Shown: positions 11,669 to 23,083, counted from the stretch's first letter. The stretch is DNA of 64,000 nt from Brachyhypopomus gauderio (GCF_052324685.1 NW_027506977.1:62001-126000); one strand, 5' to 3'. The notes: a model not told the origin generated them from the sequence alone. Made by a program: numbers and translations.

Positions 11669-12901
11669 CTAAAGGTGTGTGTGTTGCACTTCTGTGTAGT
11701 ATGCCTGTGTTGAATGTTTCGTGTATGTGTCTGCGTCTGCGCTACATGCCTATGTGTCTGTGCCTGCATGAATCGGTCATGTGTGTGTATCTCCTGTGTG
11801 TTAGTGTGAGAATGTGCTATATGTCTACGTGTGTGTCTGTTTTGCCTACCTGCCTGCATGTGCGTGTGTGTGTGCATACAATACATTGCAGTCTTGAAAG
11901 TGGGTGAACAAATCACTGGGTGTGTGTAGAAAGAGAAAAAGAGAGGGGAAGGGAAAAGGAGACGTACACTGAAAGTGCATATACAACAAAAAAAGTATAA
12001 ACAACTAGGACTAATGACGGAAAACATACAGTACGGTGCTAATTAGACCGGCATTAGTTATTTAAATTAAACATGTCTTGTTGTTCTAGGCGAAAAGTAA
12101 TGTGTGTATTTAACTTTGTACAAAGAAGTTGTAGAAAATGAGGGCCCCCGCGCATAACGTTTTATGGTACGTTCGCGATAGACGCCTGACGTCGGGCGAC
12201 GTGACATTTCGCGGCTGTCGAGGTGAGCGGTGATACATGTAAGGATGGGAAAGTGTAAATTCAACGACAAATGGATGGAAGATGATGTAGTTAAGATGTG
12301 GCTGGCACCAGCCGAAAACAAAAATGAGGCAATGTGCAAATTTTGCAAAAAAACGTTTTCTTTAGGGACCATGGGCGTCAAAGCTGTCGAGTCGCACATG
12401 AAGGGAAGAAAGCACCTGCGGTATATGGCAGCAGCTAACTCTAGCAAGTCCGGGCTAATCCCTGCATTGTTTGCACCTAATGTTGCAAGTTCAGAGGCCA
12501 CCTCTCAGGCGACTATTAAAAGCTTTATTTCACCACCAGAGACCCAGAAGGCAGAGGTAATGTGGGTTCTCCATACTGTAACAAGGCACAATTCATTTAA
12601 ATCTAATGAGGAGATAAGTGAAGTCTTTGCTGCCATGTTCCCCGATTCCCAGCTTGCAAAGTCATTCAGCTGTGGTGAAAATAAAACTGCATATATCGCC
12701 AAATATGGCATCGCTTCGTTCATCAAGAAGGAACTATCGCGCAGCGTTAGTGAGAAGCCGTATGTTATTATGTTTGACGAAAGCATGAATAAAACGACAA
12801 AGAGTAAACAGATGGACCTTCATTTGCGGTTCTGGACTACTGATGATGAGACGGGCACACACAGTGTCATCTCCCGCTATGGGTCGGAGTCAGTGGGGAA
12901 C

Positions 12902-13549
12902 CGTCAGGGCCCTCTACGCCCTCTCAGAGGGCCTAAAATATTCTTAAAGCATTATATATATAATTATCCAATTTTATTTTATCTACTTACAGTTTGACAT
13001 TCGACATCTAAACAATTACAAAAATATAAGCAAATAAAATATTCACCCGTGTCTATTCAATCTGTGTTGGAAGGTGAGGGGTTGAGTGGAAGCCTGTGAG
13101 CCTGTGTCTCCCCCTATCAGGACTGTGATGCCCGCTGTTCGTTTACAGAGGGCCTGGCAGTTATAATTCAGCGCAATACCAGTTTCAAATGACAGCAAAA
13201 TTGACCAATCATATCTTCTCTCTTAGTGGGCGGGCTTAACTGTATGATAATTTCCGCCCGCTGTGGCGACGCTAGCTGTCGTTAGCACCATCGCTAGCTA
13301 GTTTCGATTCATCCCTTTGACGTCCTCGTGCGCGTTGTTTACATATTCCGCTTCCGAGAACCACGGAGCTGTGAACCTTATTTTGTTTGGAAACTTATTT
13401 TGCTTAAGATGTTATCTAGTACAGATATTATTGTTTATTGCGTTTTTAAAGCTGTACTGTCGTCTCAGTTTTTCTTTATTTAGTTTATTAAGAAAGGAAA
13501 AAAAAAATTTTGGGGGGGAGGGGGGGGGGTAGCGGGCCCAGGTTTAAAG
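12902..13549. mobile_element. Probable insertion separating exons 1 and 2 of the hAT-like gene
   Basis: About 640 bp that begins CAGGGCCCTCTACGCCC (from 12906) and ends GGGGGGTAGCGGGCCC, imperfect inverted ends. Inside there is a CpG-containing promoter-like part near 13200-13370 and a G-run stretch. No clean target duplication was found, so this may be a MITE inside an intron or a rearranged intron. Confidence 0.4.
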
Positions 13550-14247
13550 GTCACGGTTCGCTACTGGTCGGAGTTTATGGGTCACTCGAGAGCCGAGGAC
13601 ATGTTGGGACATTTCAGTGTAAGTAACGTTACGACGTGTTTGAAATTGTATACCATTGTTCTATTCGCAACACATTAGCTCAGAGTTTAAGGGGTATATC
13701 TGTTGCTAGTTGATTTTTTGGGGGGGGGTTCAGACGGTTGGGCAAATCTAGCTAACAGCTGGTAACGTTAGCTGTCACTTGTTGCTATAGCAACTGTAAA
13801 CATTCACCTAAGAGCCATAAAGAGTTAATTTGCAAAAACCTATCTCCATTTTTATTATTAGATGTGTATTTTTTATTGATATTGTGCATTGAACGCACTA
13901 ACACAACTTATGAATTAAATTGAATTTGAAATCCTTTGTTTTTTTGTGAACCTGCAAAGCACAGTTTTTTTCAAGTTTTTTCATGGATTTTACCTGTTTT
14001 GCAAATTAACTCTAAGATGCAGAATCAAGCCATGTTATAAGTACAGATTAGAAATGTTGATTTTACCAGTTAGTGAACCTGTAGAAATAATAATACACAC
14101 ACAATTATTTTAATGTGTATGAGTGTATGTATATATAAGCAAGAAATCATTAAAATAACAAATGGTAGCAAAAGAATGCTTGTGATTATCACAATTAAGA
14201 TGTCAGGTGTTTTGGTGGATGTTTTTTGATCTCTACTATATAAGCTG

Positions 14248-14248
<1 letters not shown>

Positions 14249-14329
<81 letters not shown>
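14249..14329. repeat. (TTA)n-(GTA)n microsatellite
   Basis: A trinucleotide array of TTA units that switches to AGT/GTA units, inside the intron before exon 3 of the hAT-like gene. Confidence 0.95.
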
Positions 14330-15439
14330 TCATCCTTACAATAATGGAGCCTTTTTTTTCTAATGTGTATTACCTGGCATATTGAATTTATAACCCCTTC
14401 CACCCCTTATATGTGCAGGAAGGTACAAAAGAGCTGAATCTGAACAACATGCTCTCACTCTCGATGGATGGGCCCAGTGTTAATTGGAGGTTTGTTGAAC
14501 TCTTACAAGAGGAACACAGAGAGCAGTGTGGTGGAGCCCAACTACAAATAATTGGAAGCTGTGACCTTCACACAATGCACAACTCATTCAAGAATGGCTT
14601 CACGGTTTGGCAAGTTGAAAAAGTTCTGAAAGCCCTGCACTACCTGTTTCATTGTGCACCTGCAAGGAGGGAAGACTTTGTGTTAGTGACCAAGTGTGAT
14701 AGATTTCCTCTGCCATTTTGTGGACATCGCTGGCTGGAAAACCTTCCAGCAGTTGAGAGAGCGATTGAAATTTGGCCATATATTGTCTCCTATGTGGATA
14801 CGGTCAAAGCCAAGAAGCTCCCCAATCCAAGGTCATCATCGTATGACACCATTGCAGAAGCACGCATGGATCCCATTATCCTGGCAAAGTTGCACTTCTT
14901 CATGAGTATCTCAAGAACATTTCAGCCATTTCTCGCCAAGTACCAGACAGATGCCCCTATGATTCCCTTCTTAGGCAGAGATTTGGAGGATCTAATCAGG
15001 GTAGGCCTAATGACAGCTGAAAATGTATTAAAGGTTTAGTCATTTAAGCATCGTTACTTACAGAGTATATGAAAGAAAACAAAGCAATGAATTTTCAGCA
15101 TGTTGATGTTTGTAGAATATATTGTAAATACAGTAATACTTATTCAGATTTTGATTATAATAATTAGTATGCCTGTGCTTTTCTGTTTTCAGAGCCTTCT
15201 CAGGCGGTTTATAAAGCGAGATGTCCAGTTCGATGTTCCCACAGTAAATCTGGTCAAGCTTGATGTGACAGACCAAAAGTTTTGGGTCAGTCCAAAGCAA
15301 GTAGACATTGGCTTGGGAGCGACAGCTGCCCTCAAGGTACCATTTATTATCTTGGATGACTTCAACAATGTGCTACATCAGCTGCAAGTCATTTCACTAC
15401 TTAAGTATTTATTCTAAAACAACCAAGAGATTAGATTAA

Positions 15440-16412
15440 CAGACCCTCCAGAAAGTTGCGATGTTGCGATTTGCAACTTCAACGCAACTTCAAGCAAACC
15501 CCGCGAATTCAGGGCGGTGTTGCAACTTCAGCCAATCACCGCAACTTTCCCGAAAATTTGACCAATCACTGATGTCGTCTTGATGTGATGTCGACAAACT
15601 CCCGCCTTACTTCCGTATATACATTCAGGAGGAGCAGACTGAAAGCAGCATGAGCGACGAAAATAACGGCAAAAAGATCGGGAAAAGCAGTATTCCGTAC
15701 ACTACATGAAAACGGGGATAAACTGTCCAGATCCGACCCGCGAATTGATTATCTATGGCCCCCTGGATGATATTTAATTACTATTAGAACCGGCCCACAG
15801 GCCACAGCCGCCCGATGGTGTTTTGCACCCACAAACACTACATTCCCCACAATGCAACGGTAGCCCGCGAAGTCACTGCAGCGCACGCAAGCGGCGAGGG
15901 TCTGAGATAAAGTTTATAAGTTTAAACTTTGAACTGAGATTAAGTTTAAAGTCAGAGATAAAATTTATTTATCTCTGATCCATATCTATGAGTTACTAGT
16001 TCGCTCTGGCGCCAACCACTGGCGATCGATGTCGATATAATACTTAATTTGTGTCCATTTTACAGGCCGCCCGGTAACAACTTACGTTCGCTAACCCCGC
16101 CCCCCCTCCCCGTCAACAATTAATGTTCGCCACCCCCCCCCCAAAAGGTTCAAATCTCACTTCAAGCGATCTTGAAAAGTTGGCAACCCTGAATAGATAG
16201 ATTAATTAAATAATAGATTAATTAATAGATAATTAAAATGGACTACTAAATAGAGGAAACCATACAACATTTACTCCCTATTGTAATGTACTCACAAAAA
16301 AGCAAAAACACACCGCAACTTCCATCGCAATTTTTTTTAAAAACACCCGCAACATCAAACATTTTAGCCCGCAACAATCACAGAAAAGGCCCGCGAAATC
16401 CTGGGGGGACTG
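15440..16412. mobile_element. hAT-type non-autonomous element in an intron
   Basis: Bounded by imperfect inverted ends (CAGACCCTCCAGAAAGTTGCG and, inverted, CAGTCCCCCCAGGATTTCGC). Flanks share GATTAA but an exact 8-bp duplication is not clear. Repeated 'gcaactt' and 'cgcaac' motifs lie near both ends. It holds a short ATG frame near 15650 (MSDENNGKKIGK), possibly a transposase remnant, and two copies of the ACTTACGTTCGC-type motif (16075-16091, 16112-16131). Confidence 0.65.
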
Positions 16413-18297
16413 GATTAAGATTAGACATCAAGCAGTTGACTTATTCACAGGATTTGTAAAATGTTGTGTAGTGTAAGTTACACATAGGGAGAGTTTATTT
16501 GATGTTTCAGGTGACATATGACTTTTGTGCATTTGTCAGGGCGTGTCAGGCAGTCAGGGTGGAAGTGAGCGTGATGTGTTACAGTTCATGCGAGACAGCC
16601 AGTGTTCTGTCAAAAATTTGTCAGAACATTCTGTTGAAATGTACCCCACTGTCCGAAATATGCTGTGCCTGGACCCCCAAAAGATGCACACTGAACCAGA
16701 CATGTGCTTGAAAAAAATGAAGGCCCTCATCATGAAGTTTGTGCAGGACAAGAAATTGTCAGGAGGAGTCACAGCGGGTAACATCTGTAGTTATATTAGA
16801 AATAAGAACAGTTACCTATGGTTTAGCAAAGGGAGTCTTTAGGCACCTTCTTTAAACCAGTGGTTTTAAAAGTGAACTCCAGGGGAAAAATTATTCTCAC
16901 TATAATTCCAACAATAAATCACAGTGACAGAAGGTATGACGATTTTGGTCATAGGATTCATACACTTTTTTGTAATAAGACCTCTAAAAGCAAAACTCTT
17001 AAAAGATGGGGACTTGTGGTTTAATTTGTGCCAGGGGTCCTTGACATGAGAAAGCTTGAGAACCACTGCTCTAAATGTTATTGCATCTCTCCCTTCAGTG
17101 TCGTTGACTAAGACAATATCTTATTTCAGTAAATATCCATATCTTCGATGTCAAGTTATACTTGCCTATTACTTGCATCTTTTTAGTATTTTATTTTATT
17201 GGAAATATAGCCTTGTAGGAGTTGTAACACATGTCTGTAGGCCTAATAAATGTTCTTAGACTTGGTTCAAATATAGTTGGAAATGTGAGATTCATTTTCC
17301 AGTGTATATTGAATATAAATTTCCACAAAATATAATTTTAACTGGAAAATATACAAATGTTTGTCTTTATGTAAATGCAGGTGATAAGATTGCACAACAA
17401 TTTCAGAAGTTCCTATTCAATGAGGCCAGAGGAGAGGAATTCATGGTCTTCAGTGCATTGGATGGGACATTGAGAGTTGACAGCTTCCTGCATAAGGCCA
17501 TGAATGGATATGCAGAACTTTGGAGCTTTGTGGAAAAGCTACTGCTTCTGTCCCATGGACAAGCCACTGTGGAGCATGAGAGGAAGATGAGAGGAAGAAA
17601 AGGGAAAAAGCAAAACAGACGAACAAGAGAAAAGGGGCTGAAAATAAGCTTGAAGAGCTACGCAAGAAGAGAAGAACAATCTTAACTGTGTGTGACACTC
17701 TAGAGAAGGAGGCAGATAGCCTTGCAGAGAAGGCTGAGAATACAGCTGGGACCAAGATGGCAGAGCTCATCACTAAATCCAACACCATGAGAAAAAGATG
17801 CAAGGACAAGAGAGGGGAGATGATGGACCTAGACCATGAAATTGAGAAGAGGGTGGCAGAGCTACGCTACACGTCTTGAGCAGAATTTTGACCTCTCTGT
17901 TCATTGGTTTCTCTCTGATCCATGTGATAACATTTTGTGTTTTGCAGATAGGCTGTTTTGAGGACTTTTTTTTTTGCTTATTTACAACACAGACTGCTTT
18001 ACTTGTTATTTTATAATTCTGTATGGTTTCTACATGCAAGTCAGTGTGTTGTTTAATGTAATGCAGCTTATGTGTCTTATGCTGGCTCTGTTCTGCATCC
18101 CAGTGGAACAAAATTGAAAAGATTGTTGATGACAAATGGCAAACATTAAGTTTTGATTTCCAATGTGGGAGTGAATAAATTGAAAACCGAAATTTTTTTT
18201 TACATTTTTGGGTCTTATTATTATATGCATTGAGGTCTTTAAATGTCTTAAAAAGCATTAAATTTGACTTTTAAAATGGTGCAAGAACCCTGCTGTT

Positions 18298-18835
18298 CTC
18301 ATTTTAGTTCTTGTGCAGTCAATGGCAATAGAAAATGGCAGTTTGTTTAGGTGTTTTAAAAGAAACATTTCTAAACACTGGGTCTATACTTGAACATAAC
18401 CAAGGAAATAACCTGTAACACACTGAGAGACAGATGAACTGATATACTGGTAGACGTACATTGTAATGGAAAGTCTAATTTGCTAGGAACGTCACCGACT
18501 ATTCTATCGCTAATGATTAATAGTCACATAAAATTTTGGGTGGCAGACATTAATGGGGTTTTTTAAAAAATCCACCTCTATCACATTCTGTGGTGGCTGA
18601 ATATTGTACCGTCAGCCAATGGGCAGCGTTGAGGGGTGGAGTCTACAGACTTCCCAGCAGGCCCTGCGGTGAGTTCGCCCTGTTTCTCTGGATGTGTGTT
18701 GTATGTGCGTTAGTGTTCTCCCTTCCCTTTAGTGGGTTGCTTATAAAATAACAGTTCAACATTGGTGTAATGGCTCATTCTTGTCCTTCTGACTCAAAGC
18801 CATTACAATATGTAAAGAATATGAACAGACTTAAA
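18298..18835. other. Intergenic DNA
   Basis: No gene recognised. AT-rich, with a GC-richer stretch at 18590-18700 that shows no coding frame of interest. Confidence 0.45.
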
Positions 18836-19289
18836 ACTGCGGTATTTTTTGTCAAAATCTTTCCAGATTAATGGAGAAAATCCTATGCAATTAAAATTCA
18901 TCTTGCAGCTGGATTGTAATAATTAATTGTAATTATAATAATTCAGTTAAAAGTTGTAAAAATAATATTTCTCTGCAAAAATATTAGTGGTGTCACTTTT
19001 TTTAAGTGCTTAATCATAATAATTCAGGGAAAAGTTGTAAAATAATGATATTTCTCTGCAAAAATATTAGTGCTGTCACTCCATTAAAAGTGCTAAATCA
19101 TAATAATCCAGGAAAAATCTGTAAAATAACGGTATTTCTCTGCAGAATGTTTAATGAAATTTTTCTGTAAATTTATAGTTTTTCTACTTAATTTAAATCA
19201 GGGTTTTTTACTTTAAAATTAAAGTTTTTGGTCGGCAGCCGCTGCTGCCAGTCGTTTACCGTTTTTTTAGGACTTTTTTTTTTACAGTG
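18836..19289. mobile_element. CACTG-ended DNA element fragment with internal tandem repeats
   Basis: Ends ...TTTTTTTTTACAGTG at 19289, the inverse of the 3992 end. Inside, about three diverged copies of a roughly 70-80 bp unit ('gtaaaataa...gatatttctctgcaaaaatattagtg') lie at 18940-19150. Ends and subterminal repeats suggest an EnSpm/CACTA-like non-autonomous element; the left boundary is uncertain. Confidence 0.5.
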
Positions 19290-19338
19290 TGGTCATTCCT
19301 AACTGGACGGATTTCTCGTTTGGTCTGTTGTTTCCCAG

Positions 19339-20331
19339 GCGTACAAGCAGAAGGTTGTTCCCAGCATACGCTCTCTGAAAGTGGACAGCAATGAAAAGGA
19401 GTTCTCCGATGAGCATCTACTCAAGAGTCTTAAGCTGGTGTGTGCAGGGTGGCCTTTGCTACCTAGCACCACATGACGGCTCACATTCTCCAGCAGTGTG
19501 CTAATGGAACTGTGTCTCCTTATGAGGATTTAGTTATGTTTATGTACTTTCTTTTAACAGGAACACGACGAGCAAATTACCAAGTTGAGGAATTAATTTA
19601 AGAGACAAGTACAAGGTATATGTGACGCTGGGAGCGCAGCGAAGGACGAGACACAGAATCCTTCTTGTAGCAACAAATGTCACTGCTTTATTCACTGATT
19701 GCGCAATAGCGCACGTAGAACATCTAACATACACACACAACGTGCAGACTGAGACAACGACGAGCACGGGACACTGCGCGAGCGCACATTAAATAGACAA
19801 ACCACATTAGCCCCACGTGATTCACGAGCCAAGCCACAGGTGCGACATATTATCACGGGACAATAACCACCACCACGGAGATCCACAGACGCAGACGATG
19901 CACGTGGACAACGTAAACACACGCCCAAAAGGGAGGGGCCGGGGTCCTCAACGTGACAGTATACTTAATCGTACCTGTGTCTTTCACTGTATTTTGTGAA
20001 ATCTGATGTTCAGCTTTATTTCTGCGTGATGTGGTAATTTGTCATATTTAATATATTTCCTGTTTGTGTGGTTTTGGTTAAAAATATGTATTTGTGCACT
20101 CTGGGAATTTGCTATGTTGCTCTTATGCAGCAAATATGCTGATCTTGTCCTGCAGAAATAGAAGCTATATTTGAGAAGAAAGTGGAGGCTCTGCGTGAGG
20201 AGCTCCATGAGACAGAGAAACGGAAGAACACTCAAATAAAAACACTGATTAATGACCAAAAAAGAGCTTTCAGCAAAATTAGGAAATACAGCAAAAACAT
20301 CACTAACGTTTCCCTCATCAACTCACTTCAG
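19339..20331 (+). pseudogene. DRC4/GAS8-like exon cluster, copy 1
   Basis: Three spliced-gene exon relics with correct AG/GT borders: 19339-19437 (IRSLKVDSNEKEFSDEHLLK), 19561-19615 (EHDEQITKLRN) and 20156-20331 (EIEAIFEKKVEALREELHET, then SLINSLQ). Together they resemble the central coiled coil of DRC4/GAS8, a subunit of the axonemal nexin-dynein regulatory complex, from memory of the vertebrate protein. The second exon has an in-frame TAA where family members read Asn-Asp-Phe-Glu, so the copy is broken. A solo LTR (19621-19958) sits in the intron. No other exons are near, so this is a dispersed fragment, not the working gene. Confidence 0.72.
19621..19958 (-). mobile_element. Solo LTR (Ty3-like family, minus strand)
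   Basis: 338 bp, TG...CA on its own strand (TGTCACGTTGAGG to CAGCGTCACA), with a 5-bp duplication GTATA on both sides (19616-19620, 19959-19963). Same family as the LTR at 38174-38521, moderately diverged. It lies in the intron between DRC4-like exons, and its duplicates recur at 21701 and 22438. Confidence 0.88.
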
Positions 20332-20376
20332 GTATGGCAGAGAGAACTAGCGCTGATGGCCAGTTAAGGTTATATC

Positions 20377-20943
20377 AAATGCTCGATTCAAAAATCATAA
20401 CCCATCACCTAGTCAGACCTCTCTGGCTCTCTCGTGTCTCATTCGTGGCTCTCTCTCCTGCCATTGGGCTGCCATTCCACATTTCACATTAACGAAGTCC
20501 TGTTGTGCACTGAAGTGCACATGTAACATTTTTTAAAAAATTTGTTAAAAATAAAACAGTCTTTGCTATATGTTTGTTTCGACCCCAACACTTGATTTAT
20601 ATGAAAAAAAATCATAATGAAGTCTTTTTTTCCTGGGTCTCAGGAGGATATAATACAATACACAATAAATTTTTTAAAAGTCAATACATTAATATTGTGA
20701 ATCTGCGATACTCAAACGCTACCGATGTTTTCAATTCTCGTATCGCGATATTTGAGCATCTGTTGCCATAATGCTGTATTATATACAAACAACTTGGTGA
20801 TTCCATGCGAGCTGACTAACCAACTATTTAGCTACTTAGCTTTAAAGCAAAAACATGGTAAGTATGAATATAACGGCTAGCTAGCTAAAAGCTTCCACTT
20901 TAGCATTTTGACTAACCGGGGTTAGTTATAGACTAGCATAATG
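20377..20943. other. Intergenic DNA
   Basis: No feature recognised. Ends with a 'gctagcta'-rich stretch next to the MITE at 20944. Confidence 0.45.
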
Positions 20944-21229
20944 TAGGGACTTGGACATTTTTTTCAAAATTATTTAATCACATTTAATATAACTAAGAAA
21001 AAGATGCCTCAATTGTCAAATTTGATTAAGCCAGTCGAAAGATATTCACATTTAAATCGGCCTTATTTTTTTAATGCAATTGACCTAAAACCTGTGATCA
21101 AGAAATATGCGCTAGTTTTAGTCCGATTTATTACAGCGCGCTTGTGATGACTGATTTCGCTTAGACAGCGCGACCGGAGAAAAATAGCCGCGGCTCAATC
21201 ATTATCACGCGGAAATATCCAAGTCCCTA
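20944..21229. mobile_element. Short inverted-repeat MITE
   Basis: 286 bp with perfect 12-bp ends (TAGGGACTTGGA) flanked by the 7-bp direct repeat CATAATG (20937-20943, 21230-21236). TAG ends and a 7-8 bp duplication fit hAT, but the family is unnamed here. Confidence 0.82.
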
Positions 21230-21370
21230 CATAATGCTAGCTAATTAGCCAGACTGATTAAATTATATGACCGGTGTGCAAATGTAGTGCTCAACCTGCA
21301 ATATTTCAGTTGAGATCAAGGTATCGGGACGCACAAGGAAGAACGTTCATCTGTGGCTCCACATTGACAT

Positions 21371-21849
21371 GGTCATTCCTAACTGGACGGATTTCTCGTT
21401 TGGTCTGTTGTTTCCCAGGCGTACAAGCAGAAGGTTGTTCCCAGCATACGCTCTCTGAAAGTGGACAGCAATGAAAAGGAGTTCTCCGATGAGCATCTAC
21501 TCAAGAGTCTTAAGCTGGTGTGTGCAGGGTGGCCTGTGCTACCTAGCACCACATGACGGCTCACATTCTCCAGCAGTGTGCTAATGGAACTGTGTCTCCT
21601 TATGAGGATTTAGTTATGTTTATGTACTTTCTTTTAACAGGAACACGACGAGCAAATTACCAAGTTGAGGAATTAATTTAAGAGACAAGTACAAGGTATA
21701 TGTGACGCTTGGAGCGCAGCGAAGGACGAGACACAGAATCCTTCTTGTAGCAACAAATGTCACTGCTTTATTCACTGATTGCGCAATAGCGCACGTAGAA
21801 CATCTAACATACACACACAACGTGCAGACTGAGACAACGATGAGCACGG
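21371..21849 (+). pseudogene. DRC4/GAS8-like exon cluster, copy 2 (partial)
   Basis: Near-identical repeat of 19291-19769. It has the first exon (21419-21517), the second exon (21641-21695) with the same TAA stop, then the start of the same LTR (21701 on). It is cut at 21849 by another LTR insertion. Sharing the stop and the LTR insertion shows it was duplicated after both events. Confidence 0.75.
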
Positions 21850-21853
21850 GACA
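21701..21853 (-). mobile_element. Partial solo LTR, duplicate of 19621-19958
   Basis: The first part of the LTR, at the same position relative to the second DRC4-like exon as in copy 1, interrupted at 21854 by an unrelated solo LTR. Confidence 0.85.
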
Positions 21854-22395
21854 TGTTGGAAAAAATAAAATTAAAGGCTAATAACTTGATGTGTCAATTT
21901 AGTGTTTTTCAGGAAGACTGTGGGAAAGCAGGAGTAAGGAGGCCTCAGTGGCCTTGAGGAGAACAGAAGGGGCCTATTCAGTGCAGGATGTGTAGCAAGC
22001 AGTTTTTAGATAACCAGGCACACAGGCTGGGAGAAGAGGAGCAGGTGATTTTCCATGGAGAGCAGCCAGGATTGGGGAGTTATCGAAACTTAACAAATCA
22101 AAACTTATGGACAGAGAGTATGAAAGAAAGGACATCGCCCAGCACGAGAGGCTTTTCGCTTGGACACTGCTGAGATCCACTTGGGTTAGGTAGATTCCTA
22201 GGCAACTAGCACCAGTGCACTGAAGAGTTTGTACCACGTATACATCTATTATATTGCATTCATTAATATTCTATATAAATCATTTTAAAAGAACTTTTGT
22301 TGTCAAGACTTTGCTTGGACCACTCAGTCAAAAACCAGTCGGTTCATCGGGGCGGTGTTGGGGCCCGTCTGGGTCGGAGAAGAAAATTCCCAACA
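21854..22395. mobile_element. Solo LTR (retrovirus-like) with 4-bp TSD
   Basis: 542 bp starting TGTTGG and ending CCAACA, flanked by GACA on each side (21850-21853, 22396-22399). There is no coding content. Near the right end a TATATAAA-like box and a CTTTGCTTGGACC region are seen. The 4-bp duplication and TGTTGG...CCAACA ends suggest an endogenous-retrovirus-type LTR; orientation is not certain. Confidence 0.75.
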
Positions 22396-22399
22396 GACA

Positions 22400-23083
22400 C
22401 TGCACTGAATTAATTTAAGAGACAAGTACAAGGTATATGTGACGCTGGGAGCGCAGCGAAGGACGAGACACAGAATCCTTCTTGTAGCAACAAATGTCAC
22501 TGCTTTATTCAATGATTGCGCAATAGCGCACGTAGAACATCTAACATACACACACAACGTGCAGACTGAGACAACGACGAGCACGGGACACTGCGCGAGC
22601 GCACATTAAATAGACAAACCACATTAGCCCCACGTGATTCATGAGCCAAGCCACAGGTGCGACATATTATTACGGGACAATAACCACCATCACGGAGATC
22701 CACAGACGCAGACGATGCACGTGGACAACGTAAACACACGCCCAAAAGGGAGGGGCCGGGGTCCTCAACGTGACAGTATACTTAATCTTACCTGTGTCTT
22801 TCACTGTATTTTGTGAAATCTGATGTTCAGCTTTATTTCTGTGTGATGTGGTAATTTGTCATATTTAATATATTTCCTGTTTGTGTGGTTTTGGTTAAAA
22901 ATATGTATTTGTGCACTCTGGGAATTTGCTATGGAATTTGCTTATGCAGCAAATATGCTGATCTTGTCCTGCAGAAATAGAAGCTATATTTGAGAAGAAA
23001 GTGGAGGCTCTGCGTGAGGAGCTCCATGAGACAGAGAAACGGAAGAACACTCAAATAAAAACACTGATTAATGACCAAAAAAG
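22400..23083 (+). pseudogene. DRC4/GAS8-like exon cluster, copy 3 (partial)
   Basis: Begins with the last bases of the second exon (AATTAATTTAAGAGACAAG, from about 22408), carries a full copy of the solo LTR (22438-22775), and ends in the third exon (22975-23083), which is cut after KTLINDQKRA. The left join is abrupt: four bases after the GACA duplication the LTR sequence switches to exon-end sequence, marking a recombination junction. Confidence 0.75.
22438..22775 (-). mobile_element. Solo LTR, duplicate of 19621-19958
   Basis: Full-length copy of the LTR, bounded by the same GTATA context, duplicated together with the surrounding DRC4-like exons. Confidence 0.88.

Larger units (their letters stand above)
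5196..12101 (-). mobile_element. L1/Tx1-like LINE, nearly full length, minus strand
   Basis: On the minus strand it runs from about 12101 to a poly(A)-rich tail (T-rich on the plus strand, about 5196-5223). It contains an ORF2 with an apurinic endonuclease and a reverse transcriptase, and a long G-rich 3' UTR. A candidate 10-bp target duplication GTGTGTATTT occurs at 5186-5195 and 12102-12111, exactly where needed if the LINE landed in the 5' part of the DNA transposon above. No ORF1 was found, so it may be 5'-truncated. 11669-12101 on the minus strand is CA-rich and non-coding. Confidence 0.75.
12245..17879 (+). pseudogene. Multi-exon hAT-like transposase gene, decayed
   Basis: Starts MGKCKFNDKWMED with a BED-like C2H2 finger (CKFCKKTFSLGTMGVK...ESHMKGRKH), then an RNase-H-like segment with MFDESMNKTTKSKQMDLHLR. 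Proposed exons: about 12245-12858; 13550-13618 (RYWSEFMGHSRAEDML); 14419-15000 (MDGPSVNW...FCGHRWLENLP); 15193-15336; 16540-16777; 17381 onward. All inferred junctions obey GT/AG and keep frame. The last exon reads to the hAT dimerisation-like stretch KLLLLSHGQATVE, then switches frame near 17580 into a Lys/Glu coiled coil ending 17879. The expected middle of that region appears deleted, and 12870-12901 looks like a diverged partial copy of exon 2. The family occurs widely in fish genomes as unnamed proteins (from memory). Transposon gene rather than host gene, by context. Confidence 0.72.
5019..18292 (+). mobile_element. Composite hAT-like DNA transposon with nested insertions
   Basis: The left end starts CAGGGTTCCCGCGGGTCCTT at 5019. 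The right end, read inverted, starts CAGGGTTCTTGCACC at 18292; both are followed by AAAAGTCTTAAA-like stretches. A 5-bp direct repeat CTGTT abuts both ends (5014-5018, 18293-18297). Between them lies an exon-split hAT-like transposase gene (12245-17879). A 6.9 kb LINE (5196-12101) and at least one MITE (15440-16412) are nested inside. Pairing of the two ends is inferred from end similarity, the short duplication and the gene between them; classical hAT elements have 8-bp duplications, so the superfamily label is provisional. Confidence 0.6.

Noticed and set aside
11623-12027. 134-codon minus-strand frame at the LINE 5' side as a possible ORF1
   Set aside because: Translation of CA-rich repeats; no coiled coil, RRM or zinc knuckle expected of ORF1.
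15645-15710. Start of a new gene at the MSDENNGKKIGK frame
   Set aside because: Only about 20 codons before a stop and inside a non-autonomous element; at most a remnant.
3992-19289. A single giant CACTA-type element from 3992 to 19289
   Set aside because: Ends are similar, but no matching short target duplication or transposase was found; kept as two separate end fragments.
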